Position numbers and translations under genes: made by a program
In this document: positions 1-11,899 of the stretch, piece after piece
Position numbering within the stretch: the stretch's first letter is position 1
How the letters are laid out: each line of letters starts with the position of its first letter
DNA from: Ancylostoma caninum
Taxonomy: Eukaryota > Nematoda > Chromadorea > Rhabditida > Ancylostomatidae
Length of the DNA stretch: 64,000 nt
NCBI GenBank assembly: GCA_037903475.1
Contig: JBAJFG010000472.1
Coordinates: 744,001-808,000, forward strand
Direction of reading: 5' to 3'
The notes under the pieces: model-generated
The model's database searches: none
The model's input: only the letters and a program-made list of their open reading frames with translations
Told to the model about the DNA's origin: nothing

Positions 1-1134
1 TGAAAAGCATGAAGTTTTCATGAAAATATAGTGAGAAATAGTTCTCGCGTTCATCCGATAGACTCATTTAGCACCTTACAAATTTGCTGGGGACCAGTTC
101 TCGCTTCCACCTTTCAAGTTACTGCTAATCGCTTATTTTAAAGGAGAGACTGGCGTTTTGCGGTGATTGGCTGAAGCATTGTTTTTTAAATATATTTCAA
201 GCTAGTTTCACTGTTTTATTCCCGAGATTCCCATTTCTTGTAACGTAGCCAAGGTAACAGGTGCGGTACTTACAATATAAAATGTCTACTGCATTGTTAA
301 GCAGTTTCTTCAGTCGCTATTAGCCGACAGAATGCCTGTTCTCACCGATTCCCTTTATTTTCTTTTCATCCGCAACTTCCAGATTATCGCTAGATAGACT
401 AGGATATGGTGGCAGAATGCGGCTAGTGCTGGGATTTTCCCGGGAGAACATTAGGACATGTGGTGGTTTTGTTGCAAGTCAATATAATGCGGCTACCTTT
501 AGTACATCAAGTCAATATGAACGTGTACACTTAGCGCTGTACCTCATGCAAATTCGTACTTTTGACATTTTTTAAGGTGAACTGAGTGAATTGGTATTTA
601 TTGCCCTTTTAGGCACATCTAGCTTTCTTCTGGACCCATTTTGTCAGATCTCTCGCTCTGTTCTTATCATCAATGAAATGATTAATGTAATGGAAAGAAT
701 TTATGATAAAAGACTATAAAATTCATGAAGAAATTTCGCCTATTTGCCCATTTTGTTCCCTTACCATAAACAGGTAAAAAAGGTACAAGAGATAGGTCGT
801 CACGGGAATTCGTCAGTACGGTGAGGAGGACCTACCTTGTTCAATTTTTTTTAGTTTCAGTTTCAGCAAAAGAGTCGCTTTTTGTAAACTAAACATTTTG
901 CAAATGCGACTCCATAGAGCTGTGCTAATGGCCTTTTCCTTAATTTTTTCCAGGAATTTCCCTACTAATGACCTTTTTTCCGAGCTCCTTTGAATAATTC
1001 GGCCAACAATGCTCAGTTACCATGCAGCACTTGTCCTCAGTCATCTGTTAAAATAATTAATTTTTGGCTGTTCTAGTATTACACTCAACATTCCATCATC
1101 ATACTGTTTTTTTTTTTGAATTTATTACTGCTGA
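1..1134. other. Intergenic, no gene recognised
   Basis: AT-rich DNA with stop codons in all frames and no splice-consistent coding segment that I can recognise. Short open frames here have no recognisable protein character. Confidence 0.5.
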
Positions 1135-1665
1135 CTCAGAACCTCAACAACAACTTGTCAGCAAACATTTGACAAGCATCCTCAAAACCCCAAAAACATG
1201 TTGTCGGCTTAGCTCTGCCCAAAAGCAACTTGCAAACAAGCTTTTAACTAGCAAATCGTTGTCAACGAGTTTAATGTCGTCATGTCACCCGAAACCAAGC
1301 GGTTGACAAGCTTTCTGTTGACAACTTGTCGACAAGGAAGAAAAAACAAGTTGTCGACCAGCTTTTCAAGAAGCAACTTGTCAGCAAGCTTTTGGCCCAA
1401 TAGGTTTCTGGTCGTATCTAGAAGTTACTCGCCCAAAAGCTTGCCGACATCTTGTTTTCACATTTCCTTACCGGCAAGTTGTCGTCAAGTACTCGTCAAC
1501 AGTGCAGGACTGTCCTCCTGTTGACAGCAAACCTCTTTCTAAAATTGGTGAAAGGTTGCCGGCAATTTGTTAAGCCAAAAGCTTGCTGACAAGTTCTTCT
1601 TGGTAAAGCTGGTGGACAACTTGTTTTTTCTCTTCCTTGTTGACAAGTTGTCGGGCGGCATCGTG
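1135..1665 (+). repeat. TTGTCGACAA-rich element, copy A
   Basis: Starts with CTCAGAACC and is filled with variants of ACAACTTGTCGACAAG and CAAGCTTTT, separated by about 20-40 bases. It aligns over about 250 bases with the element at 22436-22916 in the same orientation, sharing for example the stretch around AACTTGCAAACAAGC followed by AACTAGCAAATCGTTGTC. The right end is unclear; a CTCAGAAC at 1699 may be a remnant. Small frames reading SCRQ-type peptides here are by-products of the repeat, not genes. Confidence 0.6.
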
Positions 1666-2990
1666 CTCTTCCTTCAGATAATCGGTCGGAGGGTTTTGCT
1701 CAGAACTGCTGACATTCTTACCCATTGAAATAGATTGATTAAGAATTCAAGGACTGATTTGAAAAAACGGTGCCCCTAATTTACTTGCTTTTAATAACTC
1801 TAGGCCAAGGCTGTACTTCCACATTTTTTCGAATATTTCAATTCGTGACTCATTCGAAATCGAATACTCGTATTCGAACATATCTAATGTGCATATTATT
1901 TGGCCTTAAATATGCTTGTACATCCATCTCGGAGGCACAAACCCATTAAAAAAAGGAGTTCAGCTAAAAAAAATGCAAGGCTTGTAAGTGGGAGTGGGCA
2001 CGGGGATAACTCGGTTTTTGTGAGGACAAAGTCTCCAATCGCAAGATGGCTTTCTTCTGAATTCGCTATTTCCCATGTCATATAACTTTTTTTCTGAAAC
2101 TTCTTGCGAAATTTTTTCTGAATTTGCTCATTTCTCCTATTCTTCCACTTCGAAAGGACATCTTACTGTAATAACGTTAGGTTTTTATGGAAATCCCAAT
2201 GTAGGCCTGCTAGTATTGCGACTCTCTGGAGACTCAAAATGTGCAATGTTGTTAAGGGTCCTTGAGATTTTTTTGTGAATTTGTAATCCAACTTTCGAGA
2301 AAATTCAACTCATTTCACTTCATAGCGAGGATCTTCTTCGAGTATATCATTTCCTTGTGTGCCTTTCCATCTTTTTGTCTGTCTCTTTGTCTGTCCCCCT
2401 ATCTGTCCATCCATCCATCACCCAACTTTTTACCCCTCTAGCTCCCCTACGATCAGAGAGCTACATATTTCCCGGTACCAGCGATCGATACATACACAAT
2501 GCATGGAGCCGTTGCCATTTTGCAACCGCAGTGTCCAAGCTGTTTGTCTCCAGCAACTCATTGCGTTTTCATGAATATCTGCCGAAGTTGCGCTTGGTGG
2601 AAGCGAGACCGCAGCGATTCTTGACTTACTCCTCTTCCGGGAAACACTTCCTTGTCCTAGAGAGTCTTCCGTCCCTGGCCTTAGCCCGACCCCGAGCCAA
2701 CATCTGCCGCCTCGGGGCAGAGTGCAACTGTTTATTTTAAGCCCTGCAGCGAATGACTGAGAACGTTGGCGTAACGATGACGTAAGCGCTCGGATCAGGC
2801 TGTCGACGATCCTGAGATCACCACTGGGCTGAGTCAGGATGAATGAGTGGTGGGGGTTCCTGGGACTTGATATGGGTTAAGCCGAAAGAATCTGAAATGC
2901 TAGAATAAACAAAAATATTCAATACCCTTAGTTTCACTGGTACCTCACAACTAGTATATAATATGTTATATATAATAAAGTAATTCGAAT
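1666..2990. other. Intergenic, no gene recognised
   Basis: Contains a cluster of TTCGAATA-type palindromic motifs near 1828-1885 and a short CTGT/CCAT simple tract near 2370-2420. An open frame of 127 codons at 2357-2740 has no recognisable domain and starts in the simple tract; I do not call it a gene. Confidence 0.4.
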
Positions 2991-3004
2991 TTGGAGTTTA
3001 TATA

Positions 3005-3570
3005 GGACTCTCATAAAATGCGTGCTGAAAATATCACAGTACAGTATGTATAATATACAGTATAATACAATATGCTAAGCTAACGAATCAATTATATCAT
3101 TATAATAAATATACATGTATATAATATATAGTATATAATATATTCTACAATAATATAGTAAGACGTAATAAAATTATGTGGTTCTAAAATAAAGACCAAG
3201 CTGGAAATCACAATGTAATACGTGTTATATACAATATAATATAGTATGCTGACCTAGCATATTATATATATTATAATAATATAGTAAGATGTAATAATAT
3301 TACGTAGGACTAGCACAAAGACCAAGCTGAAAATCATAGTACAGTGCGTATAATATAGTACGCTAACCTAACCAATTATACACAAATATATATATATATA
3401 TACGTATATTATAATAATATAGTAAGATGTAGTAATATCATGTAGGACTACCGCAAAGACCGAGCTGGAAATCATGGTACGGTATGTGCAATATATAGTA
3501 CAATACAGTATGCTAATTTAATAAATAATATATATTATAGTAATGTAGCAGTGTATAATAATATATATCA
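3005..3570 (+). repeat. AT-rich tandem repeat, about four diverged units
   Basis: Four units of roughly 125-175 bases follow each other. Each starts with a version of GGACTANNNCAAAGACC, then AGCTGAAAATCA, then ATAATATAGTA and AATATAGTAAGATGTAATAA. Unit starts are near 3006, 3181, 3306 and 3446. The following 200 bases to about 3760 are AT-rich with the same words but no clear unit. Confidence 0.65.
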
Positions 3571-4398
3571 ATATATAATGATGTAATAGTATAGACAATT
3601 TTACAATAATATATACAATAATGCAATATCGTAACACACATTATACATATAATTTAAATATATTATTATGTTACACATACATATACTATATATATATTAA
3701 TATTTATATATAATACACATTATAACACGATATGTAGTTATAATTACAACTTACCTTGCAGATAAGAAACAAACTAGCTACGAGTTAGTTACCGGAACCC
3801 TCACAATTTGCCGATACCTACTTACTGTCAACCATTCCACATTCGACCTGACATGCAAGTGAAATTCCTGAGCACGTTCTCGTATCGCTTATGTCAACAA
3901 ATTATGCACTCGTGGAGCTCGGATGTCAGTTCAGATGATCAGGTGGGATTTTCCCACCGAAATCCACAACATGCCGACGAAGTTCGCTTGCCCGGCATCC
4001 TTCATGCTGCAAAGTCAATGGGGAAACATGTGTTGTAGCCTACTCAGGCCGGCTACAATTGCAATTGCCCAGGGTGCACGCCGCTTTAAAAAGTGCATTT
4101 TTTATACTTGCAATTATTTTGGGCGTGGCGTGGTGCTGCACGCGGAAGCAGTGAGAGGAATTTTTTCGGGGGGAAAGGCAGTCTTAAAGGGAAGTGCAAA
4201 AGGTTTTATCAATGATGGACCTGCTATATTCTGTGAGCAAATAGTGCAAACGGTCGTAGTGAGGACTTACGGCTTTCCAAAAGTGATGTAACTTTTTGTA
4301 GGCTGACGATTAATGCTATTATTCCTAGCCTTTCTACCTTGACATGGAAAATGACACAAATTCTTCCCGGTCGTAGAATTCATTTATCTATTTATGTA

Positions 4399-4699
4399 TA
4401 GTAATGGTCATCCTGATTCGCTGTTGTTCCTTTGCGGCCATATCACTTTATCATCACGCATCATTAGCGCGAGCTGATGCAAAGACGGGAGCGTAGCGGT
4501 GTAAGTCTAGGACGGTTTCATTCATCAGTGTATGAAACTGTTATCGGCCTCCAAATGTTTCATTCAGAGCGTGAATGAAGCTGTTATCGGGCAGCAGTGC
4601 TTACGCAACCGCTCTTGCATTAGCTCGCGTTAGGGATGCGTGAAGACATAGTGATATGGCCGGAAAGAACACAGCATTGAATCAGGATGACCGCGACTA
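4399..4699. mobile_element. Palindromic MITE, GGTCATCCTGATTC family
   Basis: The left part (GGTCATCCTGATTC, then GGCCATATCACT and TCACGCATC) is the reverse complement of the right part, with imperfect complementarity over about 100 bases per arm. The ends are flanked by TA. A related element with ends GGTCATC(T/C)CGATT lies at 39741-40014. No coding capacity. Confidence 0.6.
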
Positions 4700-4746
4700 T
4701 ATATGTTTATTGGTTTAGCTATCTATTTATCTATTAATTTTCACTC

Positions 4747-5774
4747 CATTCATTCATTCATTCATTCATTCATTCATTTATAGCATTCATAGCATTCATT
4801 CATTCATTCATTCATTCATTCATTCATTCATTCATTCATTCATTCATTCATTCATTCATTCATTCATTCATTCATTCATTCATTCATTCATTCATTCATT
4901 CATTCATTCATTCATTCATTCATTCATAGTATTCATTCATTCATTCATTCATTCATAGTATTCATTCATTCATTCATTCATTCATTCATTCATTTATAGC
5001 ATTCATAGCATTCATTCATTCATTCATTCATTCATTCATTCATTCATAGCATTCATTCATTCATTCATTCATTCATTCATTCATTCATTCATTCATTCAT
5101 TCATTCATCCATTCATTCATTCATTCATTCATTCATTCATTCATAGTATTCATTCATTCATTCATTCATTCATTCATTCATTCATTCATTCATTCATTCA
5201 TTCATTCATTCATTCATAGCATTCATTCATTCATTCAGTCATTCATTCATTCATTCATTCATAGCATTCATTCATTCATTCAGTCATTCATTCATTCATT
5301 CATTCATTCATTCATTCATTCATTCATTCATTCATTCATTCATTCATTCATTCATTCATTCATAGTATTCATTCATTCATTCATTCATTCATTCATTCAT
5401 TCATTCATTCATAGCATTCATTCATTCATTCAGTCATTCATTCATTCATTCATTCATAGCATTCATAGCATTCATTCATTCATTCAGTCATTCATTCATT
5501 CATTCATTCATTCATTCATTCATCCATTCATTCATTCATTCATTCATTCATTCATAGTATTCATTCATTCATTCATTCATTCATTCATTCATTCATTCAT
5601 TCATTCATTCATTCATTCATAGCATTCATTCATTCATTCAGTCATTCATTCATTCATTCATTCATAGCATTCATTCATTCATTCAGTCATTCATTCATTC
5701 ATTCATTCATTCATTCATTCATTCATTCATTCATTCATTCATTCATTCATTCATCCGATTCATTCATTCATTCA
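4747..5774 (+). repeat. (ATTC)n microsatellite, about 1 kb
   Basis: Uninterrupted or nearly uninterrupted ATTC repeats, broken at intervals by CATAGCATT, CATAGTATT, CAGTC, CATCC and CATTTATAG. The interruptions recur in the same order, so the array also has longer higher-order duplications. Confidence 0.95.
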
Positions 5775-6780
5775 GGTCTAGGTCAAAAAAAAAAGAAAAT
5801 GAGAAGAAATGTTCCAGTTTCATCTTCTCCTTTTATGAGTGCCCGAAGGAACCGCTTTGGTCAAATCGTGGGTCACAAGGATCGGTTATTCGAGAGCATT
5901 CGAGTATTCGACACTTGAAGATCGAATAATCGAATAGGATTTGAAAGAATTGCGAGAGTTCTACTACATACATACTACACACACTATTATTATAATCATT
6001 ATGAAATGTTTTAATTTATTTTATGATTTATTTATTACTATTCACTTAGTTATTATAAATTTAGTTGCAGTACACTATTTTTTCCTGCAATTTGGAAGTA
6101 AAAAATTAAGAAATACCCCAATAAACTTCTCAATTTTTCCTCCCAAGCACTGCCCCTATTCTACCACAAGATGTTCCCCGGTCCTGTCACGAATATTTCA
6201 GGAGCATCTCATTTTTTTCCGGGCGCGCGCGTGCCCTGAAAAGTCCGCCGCGACGTAATGTTTGTGATTGATCCTTTGCCGACGACGATCAGCTCATTTT
6301 CAATTAATCACTTGGCGCTGCCTACGGTGCTGGCGGCGGCGGCGGCTCTCTCACGCAATGCGCTTCGGACCACTCTGAGACAATGTTTACACAATGAAAT
6401 GGAGTGCTTTCGATGATCCGTGTCGAGCACACGTGTCGAATTTGACGCGGGCAATGGCACCGCACGGGGAAATTCGCTCCGGATTTCATTGTGGATAGGG
6501 CGGAAATCAGAGCAAAGAAGGTTCGGGGAGCAGAAATATAAAATTTAGAAAAATGGAAAAATTGGCTTAAAATGCTTAGTAATAGAACAAATAATATCAT
6601 TTTGCTCAAAAAAAATTAGGCTTATAATATCCCTCATTCGTCCATGTTCAAAACTGCGGAGGTCGCAAACAACTCCGCAATCACGTGATCTCGGAGCTCA
6701 GCTGATTTTTTTTCCGGGTGATTGAGGTGATCATTCAGCTAACTGGTTCTCTGGTCATTTTCTAGCAATTTTCTGGTCAT
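5775..6780. other. Intergenic, no gene recognised
   Basis: Holds another TTCGAATA cluster near 5886-5940 and an AT-rich stretch. No recognisable coding exon or element ends. Confidence 0.4.
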
Positions 6781-6794
6781 ATCTAAGAGTTCCT

Positions 6795-7560
6795 CGCTCT
6801 TAAGTTTGCTGACAACTTGTTCTCGCCTTATCTTGCTGACAAGTTGACGTTTCCGAGGCCTGTTGCAAGCTTGCTGCCACCCTTTGGTGCCGACAAGTTG
6901 TCGGCTCCAAATCTTGTTGGCAGCTTGTTCTCGCTTTGTCTTGTTGACAAACTGTCGTTCTCAATGCTTCTCGCAAACTTGCTCCCACCCTTTTTCACCG
7001 GCAAGTTGTTAGCCCCAAAGCTTGCCGACAACTTGTTTCCGCCTTTCTTTGCCGGCAACTTGTCAGCCATATAAAAATCCCGACAATTTGCTTTCGCCTT
7101 ACTTGTTGGCAACTAGCTGGCTGTAAAGACTTGCCAAAAACTTGCTTACCGTTCTCCATTGACATCAAGTTCAGACCAGATTTTTCTGCGACTATTTCAC
7201 GCTAAACACGGCCTTGATGCCCTTAAGGATTGTTTCGTAAATTGCGCGGATGAGGAAACTAGCCTGCAACTTTCGTTGGCTCTTACTTGTCGACAAGTTA
7301 ATTGGCTTGATTGGAAGGCTGTCGACAACTTTCCGGCAACCTCTACAACCAGAAAGCTTGCTGAGAAGTCGTTCTTGCTAGAAAGTAGTCGACATCTTGT
7401 TCCGGCCCTTCCTTGTCGACAAGTTACTGGACGAAAACGTTGCTCACAACCTGTTTCTGGATGTTATGATGACGTCAAAGTTGTCGACTTGCTAGTCAGA
7501 AGGTTGTCGGCAAGTTATTTTTTGGCAAAAGGGTTGACAACTTGCTCTAGAGGTTCCGTG
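6795..7560. repeat. TTGTCGACAA-rich region, copy B
   Basis: Dense in TTGTCGACAA, TTGCCGACAA and TTGTTGACAA variants. The part at about 7400-7550 aligns in the opposite orientation with copies A and C (shared GATGACGTCAAAGTTGTCGA and GCTAGTCAGAAG-type segments). The part at 6800-7130 is a more diverged array using GCCGACAAG and TTGGCAGC units. No clear CTCAGAACC terminus was found. Confidence 0.5.
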
Positions 7561-8079
7561 GTGTCATATGCGAAATCTTTAATCAGTAGCTAGCCATCAC
7601 TCATGCAAGCCGCCTATTCCTTCGTTTCTGGAAACCTGCAGTTTTCAAAACTTCCGCTAAAAACGTGTTCGTTTCTCGGCGCTAATCAACTGCATCCAGA
7701 AATTTCCCAAGCTATTCACAAGTCATGTGTCTCATTCATGGAAACGCTGTTCAACTAATAAATTTGATTGCTTTGTGTCTTCAGTTGGTGTGACTCTCTT
7801 CTACCAACTCTCACCGCTTTCACCCCAATAGCGTCATCCGGAAAACTTCACTCTGAAAATGAAAATTTCCCCGAAAAACCCTCACTGGACAATTGCGTGC
7901 GGACATTCATGGGAAATTTCCATTCTATTCATACAAATAAGTCCGTGGGATTGGCATTTTGTTGTGGTTCACGTGAAATTGCGCCTGTCGCTGCATGTGT
8001 ACATATTAGTGAATATTACTGTGCATTTTATTAAATCCTTTGTTTATATTCGTAGAATTAGAAACCTTTTACCCTTTAT

Positions 8080-8740
8080 GAAGCATCTTGAATATGTCTT
8101 AGTAAAATTGAAAATATCACTATATTACTACATTATATAACATGCTACTATATTACATTGATATACTACGTATATATTAAACTTGCACTCTACTATATAT
8201 TATTTAAGGAGTTCCGATTTTAAAGAACATCTTGTGTACTTGCGTGAAAATAAACTGAAAACATATTATGTGGTGTACTACTAAGTTCCATTAATATATC
8301 TTGAACTGCGCTACTATATAATATTTTTTCGCGCAAAATTCATAACGCACCATATGGAGTTGTATATACGGAGAAAAAAAATTAAAATGAAAATATCACC
8401 AAATATTACTATACTACATAGTGTTCTACTGCATATATTACACCAATATATATTAAAGTTTTGCACTACTACATATTATCTTTTGATCAATCTTACGGAG
8501 TATTCCGAGTACATGGAAGTAAAAGTAAAGTATTATATTATTATAACTATGCTGTTAATATATGTTAAGTTTATGAATCATTTTACATCATTTTCGCTCA
8601 ATTTCACCCCCTATAGGTGATAATTACAATTATTTATAGTTAATTATGTGTCAATTATTAATTATGTAAACTGAAAACATATTACGTAGTGTACTACTAC
8701 ATCCTGATCTGCACTACTATATAATATTTATTATCATTGT
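8080..8740 (+). repeat. AT-rich diverged repeats
   Basis: Phrases such as CTGAAAACATATTA followed by GTGTACTACTA and CTACTATATAATATT occur near 8255-8330 and again near 8665-8740. Another pair (ATATATTAAA then TTGCACT) occurs near 8170 and 8450. They look like old tandem or dispersed duplications. The open frames here are low-complexity. Confidence 0.4.
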
Positions 8741-9416
8741 ATTAATAAAATAAAAAATCCGACGAGATCCATTGTACGCCAAAAACACACGTGATTACTA
8801 TCAACGTTTCACGATTAACGGCTCTTTCGCAATTTGCGACCTACATACGTAGAAAAAACGGATCAAACTTAACAATAAGTTGCAAATCATGTTTGTGGAA
8901 AACTTTAGGAGGATTAAATTTCACATTTTATTTATTCATCTACTTTATTTATTAATTTTTTTTTTGTCTTTTCAATTATTTACTTGGTTGCACTGATGCG
9001 CCATTCGAACAAAAGGTTAACCCGAGCAGGTAACATAAATACTATCACGGTGAATTTTAAAACAGCGACACTTCACAGTTACTTTTTGAGCTGAGAGGTT
9101 TTTTTTTCAGAAAATGTGGTTCTTCTAGACAAAATCACTAGTTTCAGGTTTGATACCGATTAGTGAAGATTTTCCGACTTCATAAATTTTGAAGAAATTG
9201 AGTTGGGGCAATAGGTTTCCAATATTTGTCAAAGTGGAAATTTCGCTTTGATTGTGTGAGAAAAAACGGAAACAAAGAGAAAAAACTGAAAAAGAAAAAC
9301 TTGTTGAAGACAATCCCATGCTGTAAGCGTTAGTAAAGTTGTCACATTCCAATTAAGTATTCTGACACAATTTTTTTGTGGGAATAAACCTCTTGGTGAT
9401 TGAAAACGACATATTG

Positions 9417-9422
9417 TTTATT
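9417..9422 (-). terminator. Candidate poly(A) signal AATAAA
   Basis: AATAAA on the minus strand about 185 bases past the stop codon of the glycine-rich protein gene. It is the nearest canonical signal seen by eye. Confidence 0.4.
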
Positions 9423-9606
9423 GAAATATTTATCCTTATAACAAGAATAGACAAACGCACTGGTATAAGATAAAGATAAAGATCAAATTGATACATCATG
9501 AAGATTGAGCTAGTATAGGATGATGGTAAAATATACAAAATATGAAGGTTATAGTCATACAAATGCACGTGTTCTCATCATAATTGGCTGGTCGGTAACC
9601 ACCGCC

Positions 9607-11847
9607 TCAGAAATTTTGAGGACCTGTGAGTCCTCCAGGGCCACTGAGTCCAGGACCCATACTGCCGAGTCCTCCAGGGCCACCGAGTCCTCCCATACTG
9701 CCGAGTCCTCCGGGGCCACCGAGTCCTCCCATACTGCCGAGTCCTCCAAGGCCACCGGGTCTTCCAAGGCCTCCAAGTAATCCGGGGCCACCTACGGGTC
9801 TTCCAAGGCCACCTAGTCCTCCTAGGCCTCCGAGGAGTCCTCCGGAACTGCCGAGCCCTCCGAGGCCACTGAGGAGTCCTCCGGAACTGCCGAGCCCTCC
9901 GAGGCCACTGAGCAGTCCTCCATTGCTGCCGAATCCTCCTGGACCACCGAGTCCTCCTAGGCCACCGAGCGGTCCTTGGCCATTGAGTCCTCCAACACCT
10001 AGAAAGATTTATATTATTTTTTATAAACAGCAACCCTTACAACACTTTTTTTTTCAAAAATCTGGGTGACGCTCGTGGGCGCCAAATTCAAACGATGCAA
10101 TGCCATCAACGGAGCATTTTTTAACGATGGAGCAAGCATTGGAACCCACAAGTATAGGACAGCATGCAAATTTGGTAGAGCCGCTAGAATACGTCTTGCT
10201 TTTTATCGGGCGGATAGCGATTTACTTATCGATTTTATCGATTTTCATGGTCGCATGCATCATTGTGATTACCCGAGGTAAACGTGTTAACCCTCACTGG
10301 TTTATCCATCGTTAACAGGGGCGTGAACATGTTTACCTGGGTAATCTCAATGATTCATCCAGACCTTGGACATCTAGAGGAGTTAGCTGGCTATATCCAG
10401 ATATAAAACAGCAATTTTTTCCCTTTTTTTTTTGAAAAACCTGGGTGACGCGCGTTCTCGCCAAATTCAAACGTTGTGAAGAGATCACTAGAGCATTTGT
10501 GAGGGAATAAACATTGAAGCCCACAAGCAAAAGATACCATTTAAATGGAGGCCTTAGGATACTTCTCGCTAGAAATTACCGATTTGGATAAAGGATTATT
10601 GATCGACTTTTTCGATTTTTCCTGCAGTTCTTACCTAAGCTGGCTCGAAATGTACTATCAGGGTTATTCGGCACGCCGGGTGCGGGTCCTTAGTTACCCA
10701 TCTGGCATGAAGGGAAGCAAAGACCCTCTGCAGTTGCTATCGCCATTAAGAGATCAACGGAGTGCTGTCATTTCAATAGTGATGTTCATGATAGAGAGAT
10801 AAAATTGTTCCTGGCCACTATTTTTCACGAGTTCTCACAAATTACAAAATTTAAAAAAAATCTTTCTAAGATTCTGTGCTCATTTGCGAAAGATCGGTAA
10901 TTGACGAATGCGTGCAACTATTTAATGAAATGAAATTACTAAACAATTTTGACTCAGAGAAAAACCTGACTGAAGCAACCAAAAGCAACTCAAAGTCAAG
11001 ATATTTTGAAGAATCTCTTCCTTACTTTTGACTACCATCGATGATGAATCTTTTTGGACTTTTTTGTTCTTGGATCTTTCATTTCACCAATGCTCATCTA
11101 AGGAGAAACCCTAAAGTTCCCTGAGAGCCCAAGGAAGGATATTTGTTATGATCAGGCCTCGCTCCGGCTGCAGCTAACATCTCGGGTAACTAAGTGCCCC
11201 CCCCGCATGCCGATCACGAATCCTACGGGACCGTTATAGTTTTATTGATTTTAGTGAGTTTTAGCGGCGTGGGGAAAGAACGTTCGCACGGGGTGTCTAC
11301 CACCCTGAACGCGAATTTCATGAAAATTTACCACAAGAACATCGACTTTTAAATCCTATTGATTTTCTTATTCCACTCAGTGGTCAGTAAGCACCTGGCC
11401 ATTAGTCAATAATAAACTTGGATATAAAGTTATTAGATCATATGTATGTGCATAGGATAATTCTTTTGCGGAACCACTTGTAAGAGAGAATGAGGACATA
11501 CCAAAGCACTAAATAACAATGAATAATAATGAATAACAAATCCTAGCATTGAATCCGAATGCAACTAACCGTAAGGACTTTGGCCTGGGAACCTGAAATA
11601 CACAAGCAATAAGACCTTGAATGGATCAAAGTGTTCTTAGAATCTAAAAATATACACAAACCTTCCTTGATTGTAATAGCCTGGGCCATAGCCTAGTTGT
11701 GGTCTTGCCTCACATATTGCGGCAACTAAAAAGGTAGCAATTATTTTATTATTACAGGACCTATTCAATAACTTTCCTGAAGGGATTGTGGAACTAACCG
11801 AGAGCGAGAATAATCACAAAAGCGGGAACAAGCTGACGAATCTGCAT
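9607..11847 (-). CDS. Secreted glycine/leucine-rich repeat protein
   Basis: Four exons: 11799-11847, 11662-11725, 11570-11592 and 9607-9998. All junctions have GT-AG ends and phases that add up to 176 codons (175 residues plus stop). Residues 1-18 or so (starting [16 protein letters not shown]) form a signal peptide, so the product is likely secreted. A short linker with [17 protein letters not shown] follows. The last exon encodes about 130 residues of glycine-leucine-proline-serine repeats, including three tandem units of the form [12 protein letters not shown] and two of [11 protein letters not shown], ending TGPQNF. There is one cysteine near the start of the mature part. Nematode glycine-rich secreted proteins act in cuticle or as antimicrobial peptides, but I cannot place this one in a named family. 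The same repeat keeps other frames and the opposite strand open; those are not genes. A TATA box lies 30 bases upstream. An untranslated role is unlikely given the clean splice phases. Confidence 0.82.
10035..10490 (+). repeat. Two copies of a dispersed repeat inside intron 3
   Basis: The phrase CTGGGTGACGC followed by CGCCAAATTCAAACG occurs at about 10060-10098 and again at about 10440-10475, each followed by a similar segment (GAGCATTT, then GAAGCCCACAAG-like). An inverted copy is near 12975-13040. It lies in the third intron of the glycine-rich gene. Confidence 0.5.
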
Positions 11848-11876
11848 GTTTTGGTCATTGCTACTCAAGGCAGCAC

Positions 11877-11883
11877 TTATATA
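11877..11883 (-). promoter_or_regulatory. TATA box of the glycine-rich protein gene
   Basis: TATATAA on the minus strand, 30 bases upstream of the start codon at 11847. Spacing implies a very short leader, either untranslated or a transcript start almost at the ATG. No trans-splice acceptor was recognised between the two. Confidence 0.5.
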
Positions 11884-11899
11884 CAATCGCTATGACCCT

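Noticed and set aside
2357..2740. 127-codon frame on the plus strand
   Set aside because: Starts in a CTGT/CCAT simple tract and has no recognisable motif; an overlapping frame is also open.
4747..5774. CRISPR-like array
   Set aside because: The repeat is a 4-base microsatellite without spacers, in a eukaryotic genome.
9578..10069. Long frames on the plus strand and other minus frame over the glycine-rich exon (Pro-Ser-rich and Arg-Trp-rich)
   Set aside because: They are shadows of the GGN-repeat exon; only the minus frame with signal peptide and consistent splice phases makes a gene.
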